NCBI GenBank assembly: GCA_007570785.1
Contig: ML662442.1
Coordinates: 32,174,691 to 32,238,690 of the forward strand
From: Antilocapra americana
Lineage: Eukaryota > Chordata > Mammalia > Artiodactyla > Antilocapridae
Direction of reading: 5' to 3'
Length of the DNA: 64,000 nt
How positions within the stretch are numbered: position 1 is the first letter of the stretch; each line of letters begins with the position of its first letter. Both the position numbers and the translations under genes were made by a program. This document shows, piece after piece, positions 50,240 to 62,722 of the stretch. The notes under the pieces were generated by a model, which ran no database searches, was not told the origin of the DNA, and saw only the letters and a list, made by a program, of their open reading frames with translations.

Positions 50240-50492
50240 TCCCATCAATGGCATTAACAAAGATCAAAGTCCTTTCCCAACCTTCCCTCTACCATCAGTG
50301 TTGTTCTCATTCCTATGATCACAGATGGCCATCAGAACCAACTGGGGGTCCCTTTTCTCCATCCAGCAAGAAAAATGGGAAGTCTTTGTCTTTGCATTTT
50401 CAGCTTGTACAAAAACCATTGTTTTTCTTTTCAGGCAAGTTGGGGTCACATGCCCAGCCCTATACCAATAACAGACTGTTTTGTGCTGACTT

Positions 50493-50736
50493 AGAATAGG
50501 TTCTGGGCTTCCCTGGTCGCTCAGATGGTACAGAATCCACCTGCAATGCAGGAGATCTGGGTTCAATCCCTGGGTCAGGAAGATCCCTTGGAGAAGGAAA
50601 TGGCTATCGACTCCAGTATTCTTGCCTGGAGAATTTCATGGACAGAGGAGCCTGGTGTGCTAAAGTCCATGGGGTTGCAAAGAGTCAGACACAACTGAGC
50701 GACTAACACTTTCACTTGTTTTTCAGAATATGTTCT
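50493..50736 (+). mobile_element. Bov-tA SINE with 12-bp target duplication
   Basis: The head GGGCTTCCCTGGTCGCTCAG, the B box and the tail GTCAGACACAACTGAGCGAC are present. Flanks AGAATAGGTTCT and AGAATATGTTCT (one change) lie at 50493-50504 and 50725-50736. Confidence 0.95.
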
Positions 50737-50966
50737 GCCACTGAAGCTGGGAATATGGCTACTTTTTCTGGAGACGGGCTGGGGAGTTGGCTTATCTGAA
50801 TAAAATTAGAGAAGTCTGGGTAGGCGTCCTTTAAGGAGAAAGTCCCCTAGAATGAACTAGCTAGACTATATACATATAATAGGTAGGTGTGTGTATATAC
50901 ACTTCAACGTTTTGAAACTAAAATGGGCCATGTGGGGCTGATAATTATAGAGTCACTTGGTTCCTT

Positions 50967-51180
50967 TGTGTGTGTGTGTGTGTTAGTTGCTCAGTGGTAT
51001 CTGACTCTTTGTGATCCCATGGACTGTAGCCTGCCAGGCTCCTCTGTCCATAGAATTCTCCAGGCAAGAATACCGGAGTGTGTTTGTCATGCCCTTCTTC
51101 AGGGGATTTTCCTGTTTCAGGGGTTGAACCCAGGTCTCCTGCACTGCAGGCAAATTCTTTACAGTTTGAGCCACTAGGAT
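50967..51180 (-). mobile_element. Bov-tA SINE, reverse, with a GT-rich tail
   Basis: A short GT run (50967-50982) represents the element's 3' simple tail in reverse. It is followed by GTTAGTTGCTCAGTGGTATC and the head complement. Confidence 0.92.
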
Positions 51181-53600
51181 TATTGAATAGCAAATGTTTG
51201 TAAGGGAAGGTCAATACTATTTGTTCTGATTATTTGACTATATATAAGGCAACTTCAATTACTTAAAGTCAAAGAGTCTAATGCAAAGAGCAAATTATAA
51301 ATAACCAGTTATTAGAAATTAAAAAAAAATAGCTCATTTTCTTTGAGCTTACTTCTAGGAGTTCACTCCTGCTTGAACATATACAGAAATGAACTAACAT
51401 ATTCCCATCTCATTGTGAAAATTCAACTACTATATCATTTTCTTATTGTAGTAGCTAATAACAATACATTTTTTGTAAGATCTGATTTTGAAATGTAAAA
51501 AGAAGGTTATCCTTTCTTATTTTTATACTACCTGAAACCCTTTTGACTTAACCCATTTGATTCTTGGAGACATTTATGCTCAAGTTTCTGTCAAAGCAAT
51601 CTATTATTCTTGTTTTTGCCTGATGGATCATAGAGAAAAATAATTGATTCAGTTATGAGAAGCAGGAATGGATTTTTAAACTGATATAAATTTCCTTCCC
51701 TGTATAGAATAAAAGGATCAGGAAAAGATAAGTTGAATTCTCCTACAATGAGCCAGCTCTTGTTAAATTTACCCCCAATAAATTGAAGCAAAGCATTTTC
51801 TGTGTAATGTTTTATTTATGTAATTCAGTTATTTGGAGGTGGTGGTGAGGGATATGAGTACCTAATTTCATGTGGTATTTCAAATCTCTTTTGACAAAAA
51901 TCTAAGGATTTTTAAAATAGAAAAAACCCTCAAAATTCCAGTAAGCCTCTCTTAAGAAGGTTATGAAGGAAATAGCTTTATGTTGTCTAAGGTCAAAAGA
52001 TGCATAAATCTAACTGACCAGAAATCTGCAAACTGGGCTGCATAATGGGTCATCTTAAAAGAACAAGTCATGGGGAAATATCAGGCCGGGCACATCAACT
52101 CACATATTTTGCTCATAATGTGTGTCTGCATGGTGCTTGCATGAATGACTGAACTATAGGAGCCCAAGCTCTTTCCATCCTCTGATGGCCCAATGGGAAC
52201 CACTGCCCTTGGAAGGATGCCGACTGTCACCCAGCTGGTGTTTCTGGGAGGAAGCAAGGCTCAGCTGGTGATCCGTGGCTTTGCCAAGCATATGCCCGAT
52301 CTGCAATCCTGTTTTTCATGGTGAACTCGAGCATGTGGTTTCTGGTCCAAATGGCCTGGTTGGTAGTGTGTATTTTGGTGACTTTTCAGGACTCTTCATA
52401 AACATACATGAACTAGAGTGGTGATAATTTGGATACTTATTCAGATTGTAGGAAAGGCCACTTAAAAAAAAAAAAGTAAATGAGGATTTTCTACATGGGG
52501 AGTGGAATTTTCAGTGAGTTCATCTGGAAATATTCAGTTTTTGTATTTCTTGGCATCATTACAGAGAAGTTTTGGTCTACAGTCTTCAACATAATCCCCA
52601 AATTCCATGGAATAGGCTAAAAAATACTTAGAAATTGGAGAATACTTAGAAATCTTTTAAATCCATGACCCCAGAAATATTTTAATTTTCACTGTGTCAT
52701 CCTTTTACTGCCTACATTGCCTTATTAAACTCCTTCAGATTTGCCTTTTTTATATTAAGGAACTGATGGTAAAACTCTTAAATTATTTATGACATTTGGA
52801 AATGAACTGGAGAATAAAAATAATGTACAAATCTTGAATCTCAGAGCTTTAACTAGTTTAGCTTCAGTCTGCACTCAGGTGATACTATCTATATAGGAGT
52901 TATAAGATTAAGTCATAAGGAAAGAGACACCCAATTATTTCATTTTACTTTTCTTGCTTGGGTAGTTAATCTATTAGTTGTCTAAAGCAACAGACTTCAG
53001 TGTAACATCTTTTTCATCCTCATAGAAAATAGTCAACTCTTCCAGAAAAGGGTGGCAAATCTTGAACATGCCTTAACCATCTAGTTATATGTATTGCTGT
53101 ACAGGAGATTCAAATCAAATAACATAAGAATCATGGAATTGTATGTTAGGGTGAAGTGGTTAAAAGCAACTAAAATTGCTTGGTTTGGAAGGATCTAAAC
53201 ATTGTCTAATAATAATTTATTGAAAGTTTAGAATAGAGGCTTTAATTGTACTAATTGTAAAGGAGAAAGTTGGTTGATATTAGCCAAATTAGGTTTAATT
53301 TTTATGGTCCACACAATTTCAGAATAAAATATATCTTAGCTTTCAATTGTTTTTCAAAATCTACATTTAATTATAGACTCAGAAAGTGGAAAGCAAAGCA
53401 GATTAGCCAGGTTAGTATATTTTAAAGGTATTTCAGTGAGATTTTTTTCTCTAAAAAATGTGTATTTCTATATTGTACCCTTTAATAATATTTATGTTGT
53501 ACAATTATATGTGAATGTATTACACATGATTAACTTATCTGTGCAACAAGAGGTTAAAAAAGACCTCTTTTAACTGTACCCCTTTTTATAAAGCTATTTC
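51181..53600. other. Intergenic sequence, including a GC-richer unassigned island at 52080-52400
   Basis: Mostly AT-rich without recognised repeats. 52080-52400 is GC-richer, has CpGs and no recognised repeat, and has only short frames (for example one reading GRMPTVTQLVFLGGSKAQLV before a stop). It could be a decayed pseudogene or a conserved non-coding block; I cannot decide. Confidence 0.35.
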
Positions 53601-55400
53601 TTGTTGTTCAGTCACTCAGTGGTGTCTGACTCTTTGCAACCCCTTGAACTGCAGCACACCAGGCTTCCCTGTTCTTCACCATATCCGAAAGCTTGCTCAA
53701 ACTCCTGTCCACTGAGTGAGTGATACCATCTAACCATTTCATCCTCTGTCATCCCCTTCTCCTCCTGACTTCTATCTTTCCCAGCATCAGGGTCTTTTCC
53801 AATGAATCCACTCTTCGAATAAGGTGGCCAAAGTATTGGAGCTTCAGCTTCAGCTTCAGTCCTTCCAATGAATATCTGGGACTGATTTCCTTTAGGATTG
53901 ACTGGTTTGATCTTGCTGTCTAACGGACTCTCAAGAGTCTTCTCCAACACCACAGTTCCAAAAAATCAATGCTTCAGTGCTCAGCCTTCTTTATGGTCCA
54001 ACTCTTATATCCATACATGACTACTGGAAAAACCATAGCTTTGACTACATGCAGCTTCGTTGGCAAAGTAATGTCTCTGCTTTTTAATATGCTGTCTAGA
54101 TTTGTCAAAGCTTTTCTTCCAAGGAGCAAGTGTCTTTTAATTTCATGGCTGCAATCACTATCTGCAGTGATTTTGGAGCCCAAGAAAATAGAGTCTCTTA
54201 CTGTTTCCATTGTTTCCCCATCTATTTGCCATGAAGTGATGGAACCAGGTGCCATGATCTTAGTTTTTTAAATGCTGAGTTTTAGGCCAGCTTTTTCACT
54301 CTTCTCTTTCACTTTCATCAAGAAGCTCTTTAGTTCTTCTTTGCTTTTTGCCATAAGGGTGGTCTCATTTGCATATTTGAGGTTACTGATATTTCTCCCA
54401 GAGATCTTAATTCCAGTTTGTGATTCATCCAGTCGGGCATTTCACATGATGTACTGTGCATGTAAGTTAAATAAACAGCTTTGACAATATACAGCTTTGA
54501 CACACTCCTTTCCCAATTTTGAATGAATCCATTGTTCCGTATTCCATTCTGTTACTTCTTGACTTGTATACTGGATTCTCAGGAGGCAGGTAAGGTGGTC
54601 TGATATTCCCATCTTTTAAAGAATTTCCCACTGTTCATTGTGATCCACACAGTCAAAGGCTTTAGTGTAGTCAGTGAAGCAGAAGTAGATGCTTTTCTGG
54701 AATTCTCTAGTTTTTTCTATGATCCCAAGGATGTTGGCAGTTTGTCTCTGCCTGCTCTGTCTTTTCTAAATACAGCTTGAACATCTGGAAGTTCTCTGTT
54801 CACGTACTATTAAAGCCTAGCTCGGAGGATTTTGAGCATTACCTTGTTAGCATGTTAAATGAATGTGGTAGTTTGAACATTTTTTGGTATTGCCCTTGGT
54901 TGGGATTGGAATGAAAACTGACCTTTTCTAGTCCTTTGGCTGGAGTTTTCCAAATTTGCTCTCATTTTGAGTGCAGCACTTTAACAGCATCATCTTTTGT
55001 GATTTGAAATAATTCAGCTGGAATTCTATAATCTCCCAATAGGTTTGTTTGTAGTGATGCTTCCTAGGACCCATTTAACTTCACACTCCAGGATGTCTGG
55101 TTTTAGGTGAATGATCACACCATCATGGTTATATGGATCATTAAGATCTTTTTTGTATAGCTCTTTTGTGCACTCTTGCCACCTCTTAATATCTTCTGCT
55201 TCTGTTAGGTCCATACCGTTTTGGTGCTTTATTGTGCCTGTCTTTGCATGAAATGTTCCCTTGGTATCTCTTATTTTCTTGATGAGATCTCTAGTCTTTC
55301 ACATTCTATTGTTTTCCTCTATTTCTTTGCATTGTTCACTTAGGAAGGCTACCTTATCTCTCCTTGCTATTCTTTGGAACTCTGCATTCAGATGCATACA
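53601..55400 (-). pseudogene. BovB LINE, 1.8 kb, reverse, decayed reverse transcriptase
   Basis: The tail complement TTGTTGTTCAGTCACTCAG is at 53601. The element runs through the 3' region and RT region (reverse-strand wording GTGATCCACACAGTCAAAGG near 54640 corresponds to the CVDH part after motif A). It breaks near 55400 (TGGAACTCTGCATTCAGATG). Many stops and small deletions; no long frame. It extends further 5' in BovB than the other copies here. Confidence 0.93.
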
Positions 55401-56070
55401 TGTGCAAGTATTAAATTAAAAACAAATTGTGTTCTTTAACATACTAAAGTGAAGCCTCTTCTTAAAAGTATATTTTACCCTCTGTATTCTGTCTTCATTC
55501 TCACTGGATTTGTTTACTATGCTAGTTATTTCATATTAACTTTACTTTTAAAGTTGATTTTGCTGTTTCAGAGTTCAAGTTGGTTGTGAATTCACTAATG
55601 TATTTTGTAACAAGTAAAATGTTTTCTCAGTTGATTATATTGAAAGAATTTATGCTTGTATGATGGGAAAGGGACATCTGTGAACCTTGGGAATATGGTC
55701 TTTTTTATGCCACATACTCACAGCAGGCTAGCTGCTTTACGTCACCTTTCTCAGAAACCCAAGCAAATGGAAAAACTACCAGCTCCTATGTTGTTTGTGG
55801 CTGTGGCAGTGGGAATGACAGTACTGGTGGGTCTCATGTCGGCAGTTAAATCCTTGGCTTGCAATTCATCGGCCATAGTGACATGCTTCACCCAGACACA
55901 AGGAGCGCTGTATGTGTAATCCCGCCACGTACCCAGTGACAGGGTGCCAGAAATACTCAGTAAATAGCACTAACACTAGCATACCACGTTAAATGTCAAG
56001 TAATATTTAAAGGATGTTGAGTGGTGGAAGGTCATTATACTCATTTATCCACTACTTTTCCTTAATTATT
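55401..56070. other. Intergenic, unassigned; 88-codon frame at 55656-55919
   Basis: The frame has a hydrophobic stretch (PMLFVAVAVGMTVLVGLM) that could be a membrane segment. There is no promoter, splice or homology evidence; probably chance. Confidence 0.25.
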
Positions 56071-56074
56071 TTAT

Positions 56075-57330
56075 TCATTTGTTAAGCAAATATCTATTGA
56101 TTGCCTGTGAGTAGCAGATAGTGAGCTAAATGCTTGGATAAAATTGTGAGCATGAGAGAAATAGACCCTGCTTTCCTAAGGTTACAATCTATCAGGAGAG
56201 GCAGATTAGGGTATGCGAACCTCAACCCATAAACCTATAAGCAATCTTACTTTCTCCTACTCTCCCTAAGAATTCATTTATTGTCTCCAATCTGCTATCC
56301 ACTATTCATTCTCTCCTTGCCCCTTAACAACAGAATCTGTGTTCTTGGATCCCAGCTAAAAGATCGCATTTCTTAGCCTCTTTTTGAAACTAGGAGTACT
56401 TATGAGATGTAAGAGAAAGTTGTTTGGCAAGACTTCTAGGAGTGTGTGGAGTGAGGGGGAGAGGCACAAATTAGGGCTAGCCAGGTGAGTCCTGCCCCAA
56501 CTGTGGGAGGCTGTGTAGTCCAGGTTAGTAATGGACAGACATTGATAGCCTTTACATTGGTAGCATAATCAAATTTGAACTTTCAAAATATTATTTTCAC
56601 TAATCTAGGGAGAATGGATATGGGGAGACAATTGAGGACTGATTGGGGGAGCAGTGATAATGGGTCAAGTGAGTGGATGGCAGGAGACAGAAAACAAACC
56701 CACATGAGACCCTGGAGGGAGAAGCAATGGTACTGTTTGTTTCTGTGAATGAGGACTACTTAGGTATCAAGGAGGACCTGTCCTCTAGGAGAAACTAGAT
56801 ATGACAAAACAGAAAAGAAGCAAGTAGGGAAGCCAATGATTATAGGAGCTAACTAGCTGATTGGTCATCATAAAACATCCAACTTGAGATGTTAATTAAG
56901 CAGTTGCATATTTGCACCTAGAGTTCAGAAGTGAAGTGCAAAGTGTAAATTTGGAGGAGTTGGCAGAAGAAAATCACATGAGGGAAGGGGGCCACTGAAG
57001 GAGAGAGTGGAGAATAAGGGCCAAAAAGGGGTCAGTGTTTTTCCATGGAGAGGTGGACATTTAAATCTGGGTGGAAAAGAAGAAGCCAGAAAAGTGACAA
57101 AAAAATCAGGAGTGTTATCACAGAATCTAAGAATTAAGGAGCAGACATTTGTATCAAATGTTAATGAGAGGTCAAAGACTTTGGAAAGTGAAAGCTTTCC
57201 ACTAGCTTTTAGCAACTTGGCCCTCCTGAGAAAGTGCATTTTTGCTGGAGAAATGGGATCAAAAGTGAGACTGGAGTGGGCTGAGGCAGAAGCGAGTGAT
57301 GGGTGGGGACCACGTCTAGGGCCCTGGCAG
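56075..57330 (+). repeat. L2-class ancient LINE fragments
   Basis: AGCAAATATCTATTGATTGCC and AGACCCTGCTTTCCTAAGG at the left, and GTTAATGAGAGGTCAAAGAC then AGACTGGAGTGGGCTGAGG at the right, resemble L2-class consensus in the same orientation. Diverged; tentative. Frames on both strands here are by-products. Confidence 0.45.
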
Positions 57331-58569
57331 TTTTTACCCATGTGGGGTTGTGAATGTCAGACAGAGGCAGCAGCTCAAGTGAATGTGGGATGCGAGGTGG
57401 GGGTGTGTTTCTAAAAATTGGGAAGACCAAATCTTGTTTGGATGCCATTAGAATGCTTGTTGGACTTTATTTCAGTGAGAGTGGAAATAAAGTGTTCCTA
57501 CATTTACCGATTCAAATAAATCTGAAAGAATAACTGCTGTCTTGGTCACTGCATTTGTACGAACTATCTAATATGAATATTTCGTTGTTAAACTAAGTAT
57601 CTTTGCCCTAGGGGAACTAAGGCCTGGAACTTATAAAAACACGTTTTGAACAGATACATCTCTTATTCCAGGACCATTTAGTTTTAAGGCAAATGTCATG
57701 GTAAATTTTTCTTAGCTGTTTGCTCAGGATTGATCTAGTTTCTTAACATTCTGTAGTAGATAGATAGCTTTTCTTGGGAAATGTAAGTTTTATCTGGATT
57801 AAAGAAATAGGGCCAAAAAAAAAAAAGAATTCAAGTAATTTCAACTAAAGTATCTATTCATTTTCCTTGAACATGGATGTCAGGTCTAATTGCTCAAAAT
57901 ATTACAATCAGGCTCAATGTAGATGAATTATGAAACCCATTTAAAGAGGTGATAAGAAAACTGGGATTTTAATATTTCAGGGAGAAGATATTTGAAGTAC
58001 CACCAAAGAATATAATTACAAGAAAGAATAAAAGAGAAAAAGAAAGGAAAATAAAGCAAAGAAAGGCAAAGCTATTTTAAGAAAAACTCCCATCAAATCT
58101 TAGAAGAAATGGTTCTTCCTTTATTTGGTTATTCGGCTTATGAATAATGCAGAAACTCTCTTATTTGATTTTAACATATCCTTAGTTCAAACTAAGTTTT
58201 AGGACCTGCGTCAAACAAGTGATTTTGCAATAGAATCTTTCCTGGGCATTATCTGCATTGATCTATTTTCACAGAATTGCAGAATTTGAGAGCTGGTAGA
58301 AACTTTGGAGATAATATTGTCAGTCTCTCAGGAGTTCTCTTTCTTCTGGAGTGAAAACTCAGAAACAAAAATAATAAAAAGCAAGGGGTATTTAGTCATT
58401 TGAGAGAGATTTTTTTTTTAAATAAAACTTCTTCATATACTCCTAAAATCCTTGCAGAATTACTTGAAAATCTTCAGGAAAAGGCTTGGCATAAATAAGA
58501 TTGTTTCAAGTTAATTATCTCTTCCCTATATTTCTGGAGAAACTTACAACACTTAATCTAGAGAATACT
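57331..58569. other. Intergenic, no recognised features
   Basis: AT-rich, with a purine-rich stretch at about 57995-58080 (AGAAAGAATAAAAGAGAAAA). Confidence 0.5.
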
Positions 58570-58872
58570 AAAGATAAAATTCCAGAGATGGCAATGTCAC
58601 CCCACTCCAGTACTCTTGCCTGGAAAATCCCATGGACGGAGGAGCCTGGTGGGCTGCAGTCCATGGGGTCGCAAAGAGTCAGACACGACTGAATGACTTC
58701 ACTTTCGCTTTTCACTTTCATGCATTGGAGAAGGAAATGGCAACCCACTCTTGTGTTCTTGCCTGGAGAATCCTAGGGAAGGGGAGCCTGGTGGGTTGCC
58801 GTCTATGGAGTCTCACAGAGTCGGACATGACTGAAGTGACTTAGCAGCAGCAGCAAAGATAAAATTCAAGAG
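58570..58872 (+). mobile_element. Bov-A2 SINE with 18-bp target duplication
   Basis: Two monomers end in AGCAGCAGCAGC. Flanks AAAGATAAAATTCCAGAG (58570-58587) and AAAGATAAAATTCAAGAG (58855-58872) differ at one base. Confidence 0.96.
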
Positions 58873-60037
58873 TTAATTTTGTGCCTGCACATTAAAAATA
58901 TTTTAAAGCATGCAAAGTGTGCAATGTTGTGCAAATGGGAATGAGTGCCAATCTTGAGTAACAGCAAAATTCAAAACACCAGGATAAATGAATTCCACAA
59001 GTTCTCAAACTGACCAGCAGGTGGGGGCCCAGATTGCTGCCGAAGAGTTTATATTTAGGAGGAAAAAGGAGACCTTGAGGTATTCTAAGATCCTTATATT
59101 CGGTCTATGTGAAAAAAAGAAAAATACTGGAAGTATTGATTGTAAGTGCCTCTGCTCAGACCTGCAGTGAAGACATTGATATAGATTATGACACAGTGCT
59201 CCCAGTTTTAGAGAAATGCAAGATTATGTAATTCCCTTCTCACCAAACTCTAATGATCAAAGTAACTGAGTGCTCCTCACCAATGTAGAGTTAATGGTAG
59301 ATAGTCCTCGTGAATGTTTCTTTTTTGATATACAATTTCTAGTATTTCAGCTCTTATTTTTATATGCACTCTGATTATCTTCCTACAATTCCTAATTATA
59401 TTTCCAAAGCACTGAAATATTTTTTATGTATCGTTGCTTACTTTCTTTGATTACCCATTCTTTTAACAAAGAAGTATGAAGAGACTTTTGTAAAATTAAT
59501 TAAAAAAAACTACAGGTGTTTAGATTGTTATTAGCACAAAAAGTAAAACATTTTCAATACTAACTTGCAAAACTACAACTAATCATAGTGCATTTTTTCA
59601 ACCATAGGAGAGTTAAATTATTATAATACCAGTGAAAAATTGAACAATTTTCCCTACTGTGGTTTAGAATTTTGAGTTCATGAAACAGTGAAAATGATAT
59701 GTTGTTTGTGGCATTAACTCTACTTAATTTGGAACCTTAGAATAATTTTGTTTTCTTCCATTAAATCTTTAATACATTTTCAGCACAAAATTTAAATATA
59801 TTAATATGTCAAATATTGATTTTGTGTTAACATTTTAAGGCTATCTAAATCACATCGATACTTTTTGGTGGATCTGAAAACAAGTTGATCTGTACTTTAT
59901 TATATACTCAATATTATGATTTTAAGTTAATTTGTTGACTGATGTAAAATTATGTCCTTCAAGTTTATTCGATTATGATAATCAGATTTCTAATATTGTG
60001 AAAAAGACTTCGTAAGATTTATTCACTTTTTCAATTG
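58873..60037. other. Intergenic, no recognised features
   Basis: AT-rich unassigned sequence. Confidence 0.5.
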
Positions 60038-60122
60038 TATTGGGTTGGCCAAAAGTTTGTTTGAGTTTTTCCATAACATCCTATGGAAAAAAGCCTGAAT
60101 GAATATTTTGGTGAATCCAATA
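60038..60122. mobile_element. Short mariner-derived MITE with TA flanks
   Basis: TATTGGGTTGGCCAAAAG at the left and a degraded TTTTGGTGAATCCAATA at the right form the imperfect inverted repeat. TTTTTCCATAACATCCTATG lies between. TA at both ends. Confidence 0.85.
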
Positions 60123-60391
60123 TTTTCTTTTTCACTTGTGATATTACATGGTGAAATTCTGGTAGTGTCTTCCTTAGTGAGAAGGCTGTAAGAAAGGAAA
60201 GCACTACTTGACTAGTGCTAGAAAAATGCCAATGAAAGTTTGATTTTGCATCTCATTGGTCTTATTTCCGGGGTAAAATGAATGAGAAAATATAGAAGGT
60301 TAGAATCCCAGTCTGGTTCTGACAGAATGCTGTGCTAAGAGAAAATTTGCTTTGCGGTCCGCTTAAGAAAACACTTGATTTACTTATTTTT

Positions 60392-60574
60392 AAAAAACTT
60401 TTTATTTTGTTTTGAGGTACAGCCAATTAACAAAGTTGTAATAGTTTCAGGTAAACAGTGAAGGAACTCAGCATAAATATTCTTATATCCATTCCCCCTC
60501 AGAGTCGGACACGACTGAGGGACTAACACACACATAGACATTCCCCCTCATATTACCTCATATAACTACTAAAT
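60392..60574 (-). mobile_element. L1 fragment, reverse, interrupted by a tiny insertion
   Basis: AACTTTTTATTTTGTTTTGAGG and GTTGTAATAGTTTCAGGTAAAC are old L1 wording in reverse. A 37-bp SINE/BovB tail sits inside it at 60502-60538. Confidence 0.6.
60490..60550 (+). mobile_element. 37-bp BovB/Bov-tA tail insertion with perfect 12-bp target duplication
   Basis: GAGTCGGACACGACTGAGGG plus a short ACACACACA tail (60502-60538) lies between perfect copies of CATTCCCCCTCA at 60490-60501 and 60539-60550. Confidence 0.9.
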
Positions 60575-62008
60575 ATTTAGGGTAAAGATATGGGTTCCAG
60601 AAAGGGAAATGGTGATGCTTTCTGAGAAATTCAGGGATTTTTTTTTCGTAATGGATCCGACAAGGGTTGTCCTATCTTCCCTACAACATACTTCCTGTGT
60701 TTGGCAAAAGGTGGGAATGAGAGAAGAGGGAGAAGGAGAAAAAGGGAAATAGGAAGAATAAAAAATGTAGTTAGCAAGATGGTGAGCTAGTGGAAGAAAA
60801 CTAGTTCTTTCCTCTTGAGACTAAGTAGTCAGATTTATAGTATCTATTTCAGTCTTAGCTAGAGATTTACTGACAGATCTTTGCCAAATCAAATCACTTA
60901 ATTCTATAAGCCCTTTTTTTGCTCTTGATGAAATATTATTGTTAGTATTTATGAAATGCAATGAGAATTTCATAAACATAAAGCCATGAATATTTCATGA
61001 AGATCTGGAGATATTTGGATCTAAGTATGTGTTATTGAATATAGCCAACTCTCAAATCTCACTTAGTGGGTTATGCGTGGATTTAGTTCTGAACTGATAT
61101 CCCTGTGCTACATAGTATATTTCTGAGCTGTCGCCCTTCACAAGTTAGTCAGTGTGTAGTTAAGGAAAGCAATCTAATTTAATTTTAGTCTGGGCAGTAA
61201 ATCTCCTGCAATGAAGGTTGAGATATAAGGAAGTGGGGGAGTGGAGGAGGAGGAGGAACTAATTTGGGCTTTCATTCAATCATCCGTCCAACACTTATTG
61301 AGCATCTGCTCCATCCAAGGGACTGGGTTAGAATTGGGAATAAAAATATGAATACTAGAGAAAGCCTGATGTGGTTATGGGGTAAGGCTTTGAGCTAGAT
61401 TTGGGTTACTAGTCCTTAGCCTTGAGCATGGTACTTAATCTCTTTGACCTGGTATCTGTAAAATGAGGAATGTGCCTAGGTCAAAGAGTTGTTTTGAAAA
61501 TTAAATGAGAAAAGCATTTTGAGTATGCACTCAGCATTTGTTAGCTATGAAAATCAAGCTTCTGGGTAAGTAACTGATGAATATAACATTGTGGTAAGTG
61601 ATGTCCCCCAGACACACAGGCTATTAGGAAGACTTGGGAGACACACTGAAATTAGACTAGAAGGTTAATGCAAATGGAAGAGGATGTCAACACTAGATTT
61701 TGAAGAGAATATCATGCTAAGCCAAGAACCTATATTCTAGCCTGAAAAAACATTTTGGTATAAAATTTACAAGCATCTAGTCTGAGTTTCAAGCTCAGAT
61801 GATCTTTGAAAATTGTTTCCCTTGAGACATGAAAGAACTTTGTTTTACATCTTAAGTTTTTGATTCTTTAGCCCATCAAATATTTGATTTAATTTTTAGG
61901 GATCCCTTTATCTGATCAAAGTTTTATTTTATTTATTTATTTTTTACATGTAAAATAATTTAAAATTTTTTATTTATTTATTTATTTTAATTTTCTTTAC
62001 ATTATCGT
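60575..62008. other. Intergenic; MIR at about 61400-61530, L2-like at about 61270-61370
   Basis: The MIR shows GAGCATGGTACTTAATCTCTTTG and ATCTGTAAAATGAGGAATG. The left part has ATTCAATCATCCGTCCAACAC (L2-like). Near 61920-61990 the sequence is T-rich with TTTATTTATTTA runs. Confidence 0.55.
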
Positions 62009-62722
62009 GTTGGGAACCCTCTTATACTGTTGGTGGGAATGCAAACTAGTACAGCCACTATGGAGAACAGGTGGAGATTCCTTAAAAAACTGGAAATAGA
62101 ACTGCCATATACCCAGCAATCCCACTGCTGGGCATACACACCAAAGAAACCAGAATTGAAAGAGACACGTGTACGCCAATGTTCATCGCTGCATTGTTTA
62201 CAATAGCCAGGACATGGAAGCAACCTAGATGTCCATCAACAGATGAATGGATAAGAAAGCTGTAATACATTTACATGATGGAATATTACTCAGCCATTAA
62301 AAAGAATTCATTTGAATCAGTTCTACTGACGTGGACAAAACTGGAGCCTATTATACAGAGTGAAGTAAGCCAGAAGGAAAAACAACAATACAGTATACTA
62401 ATGCATATATATGGAACTGGTATATGAGAAAATGGTAATGAGAACCCTGTGTGCAAGATAGCAAAAGAAACACAGATGTATACAACAGTCTTTTGGACTC
62501 TATGGGAGAGGGCAAGGGTGGGATGATATGGGAGAACGGCATTGAAACATGTTAATCATCATAGGTGAAATCAATCGCCAGCCCAGATTTGATGCTCAGG
62601 GCTGGAGCACCGGGATGACCCAGAGAGAGGGAATCATGAGGGAGGTGGGAGGGGGGTTCTGGAAGGGGAACACATGTATACCCATGGCAGATTCATGTCA
62701 ATGTATGATCAAAATTTTAAAA
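62009..62722 (+). pseudogene. L1 ORF2 C-terminus and 3' UTR fragment, decayed
   Basis: Sense-strand L1 3' end homologous to 26985-27700 in this window: GGGAACCCTCTTATACTGTTGG at the start, then the ORF2 Cys-rich end and 3' UTR with GGTGGGAGGGGGGTTCTGG. Small deletions (GAACAGGTGGAG where the other copy has AACAGTGTGGAG, and CATATACCCAGC) break the frame. It is older than the copy at 25466, with no clear target duplication. Confidence 0.93.

Noticed and set aside
55656..55919. Frame of 87 residues with a hydrophobic segment
   Set aside because: No promoter, splice sites or homology; expected by chance. Listed only within an unassigned region.
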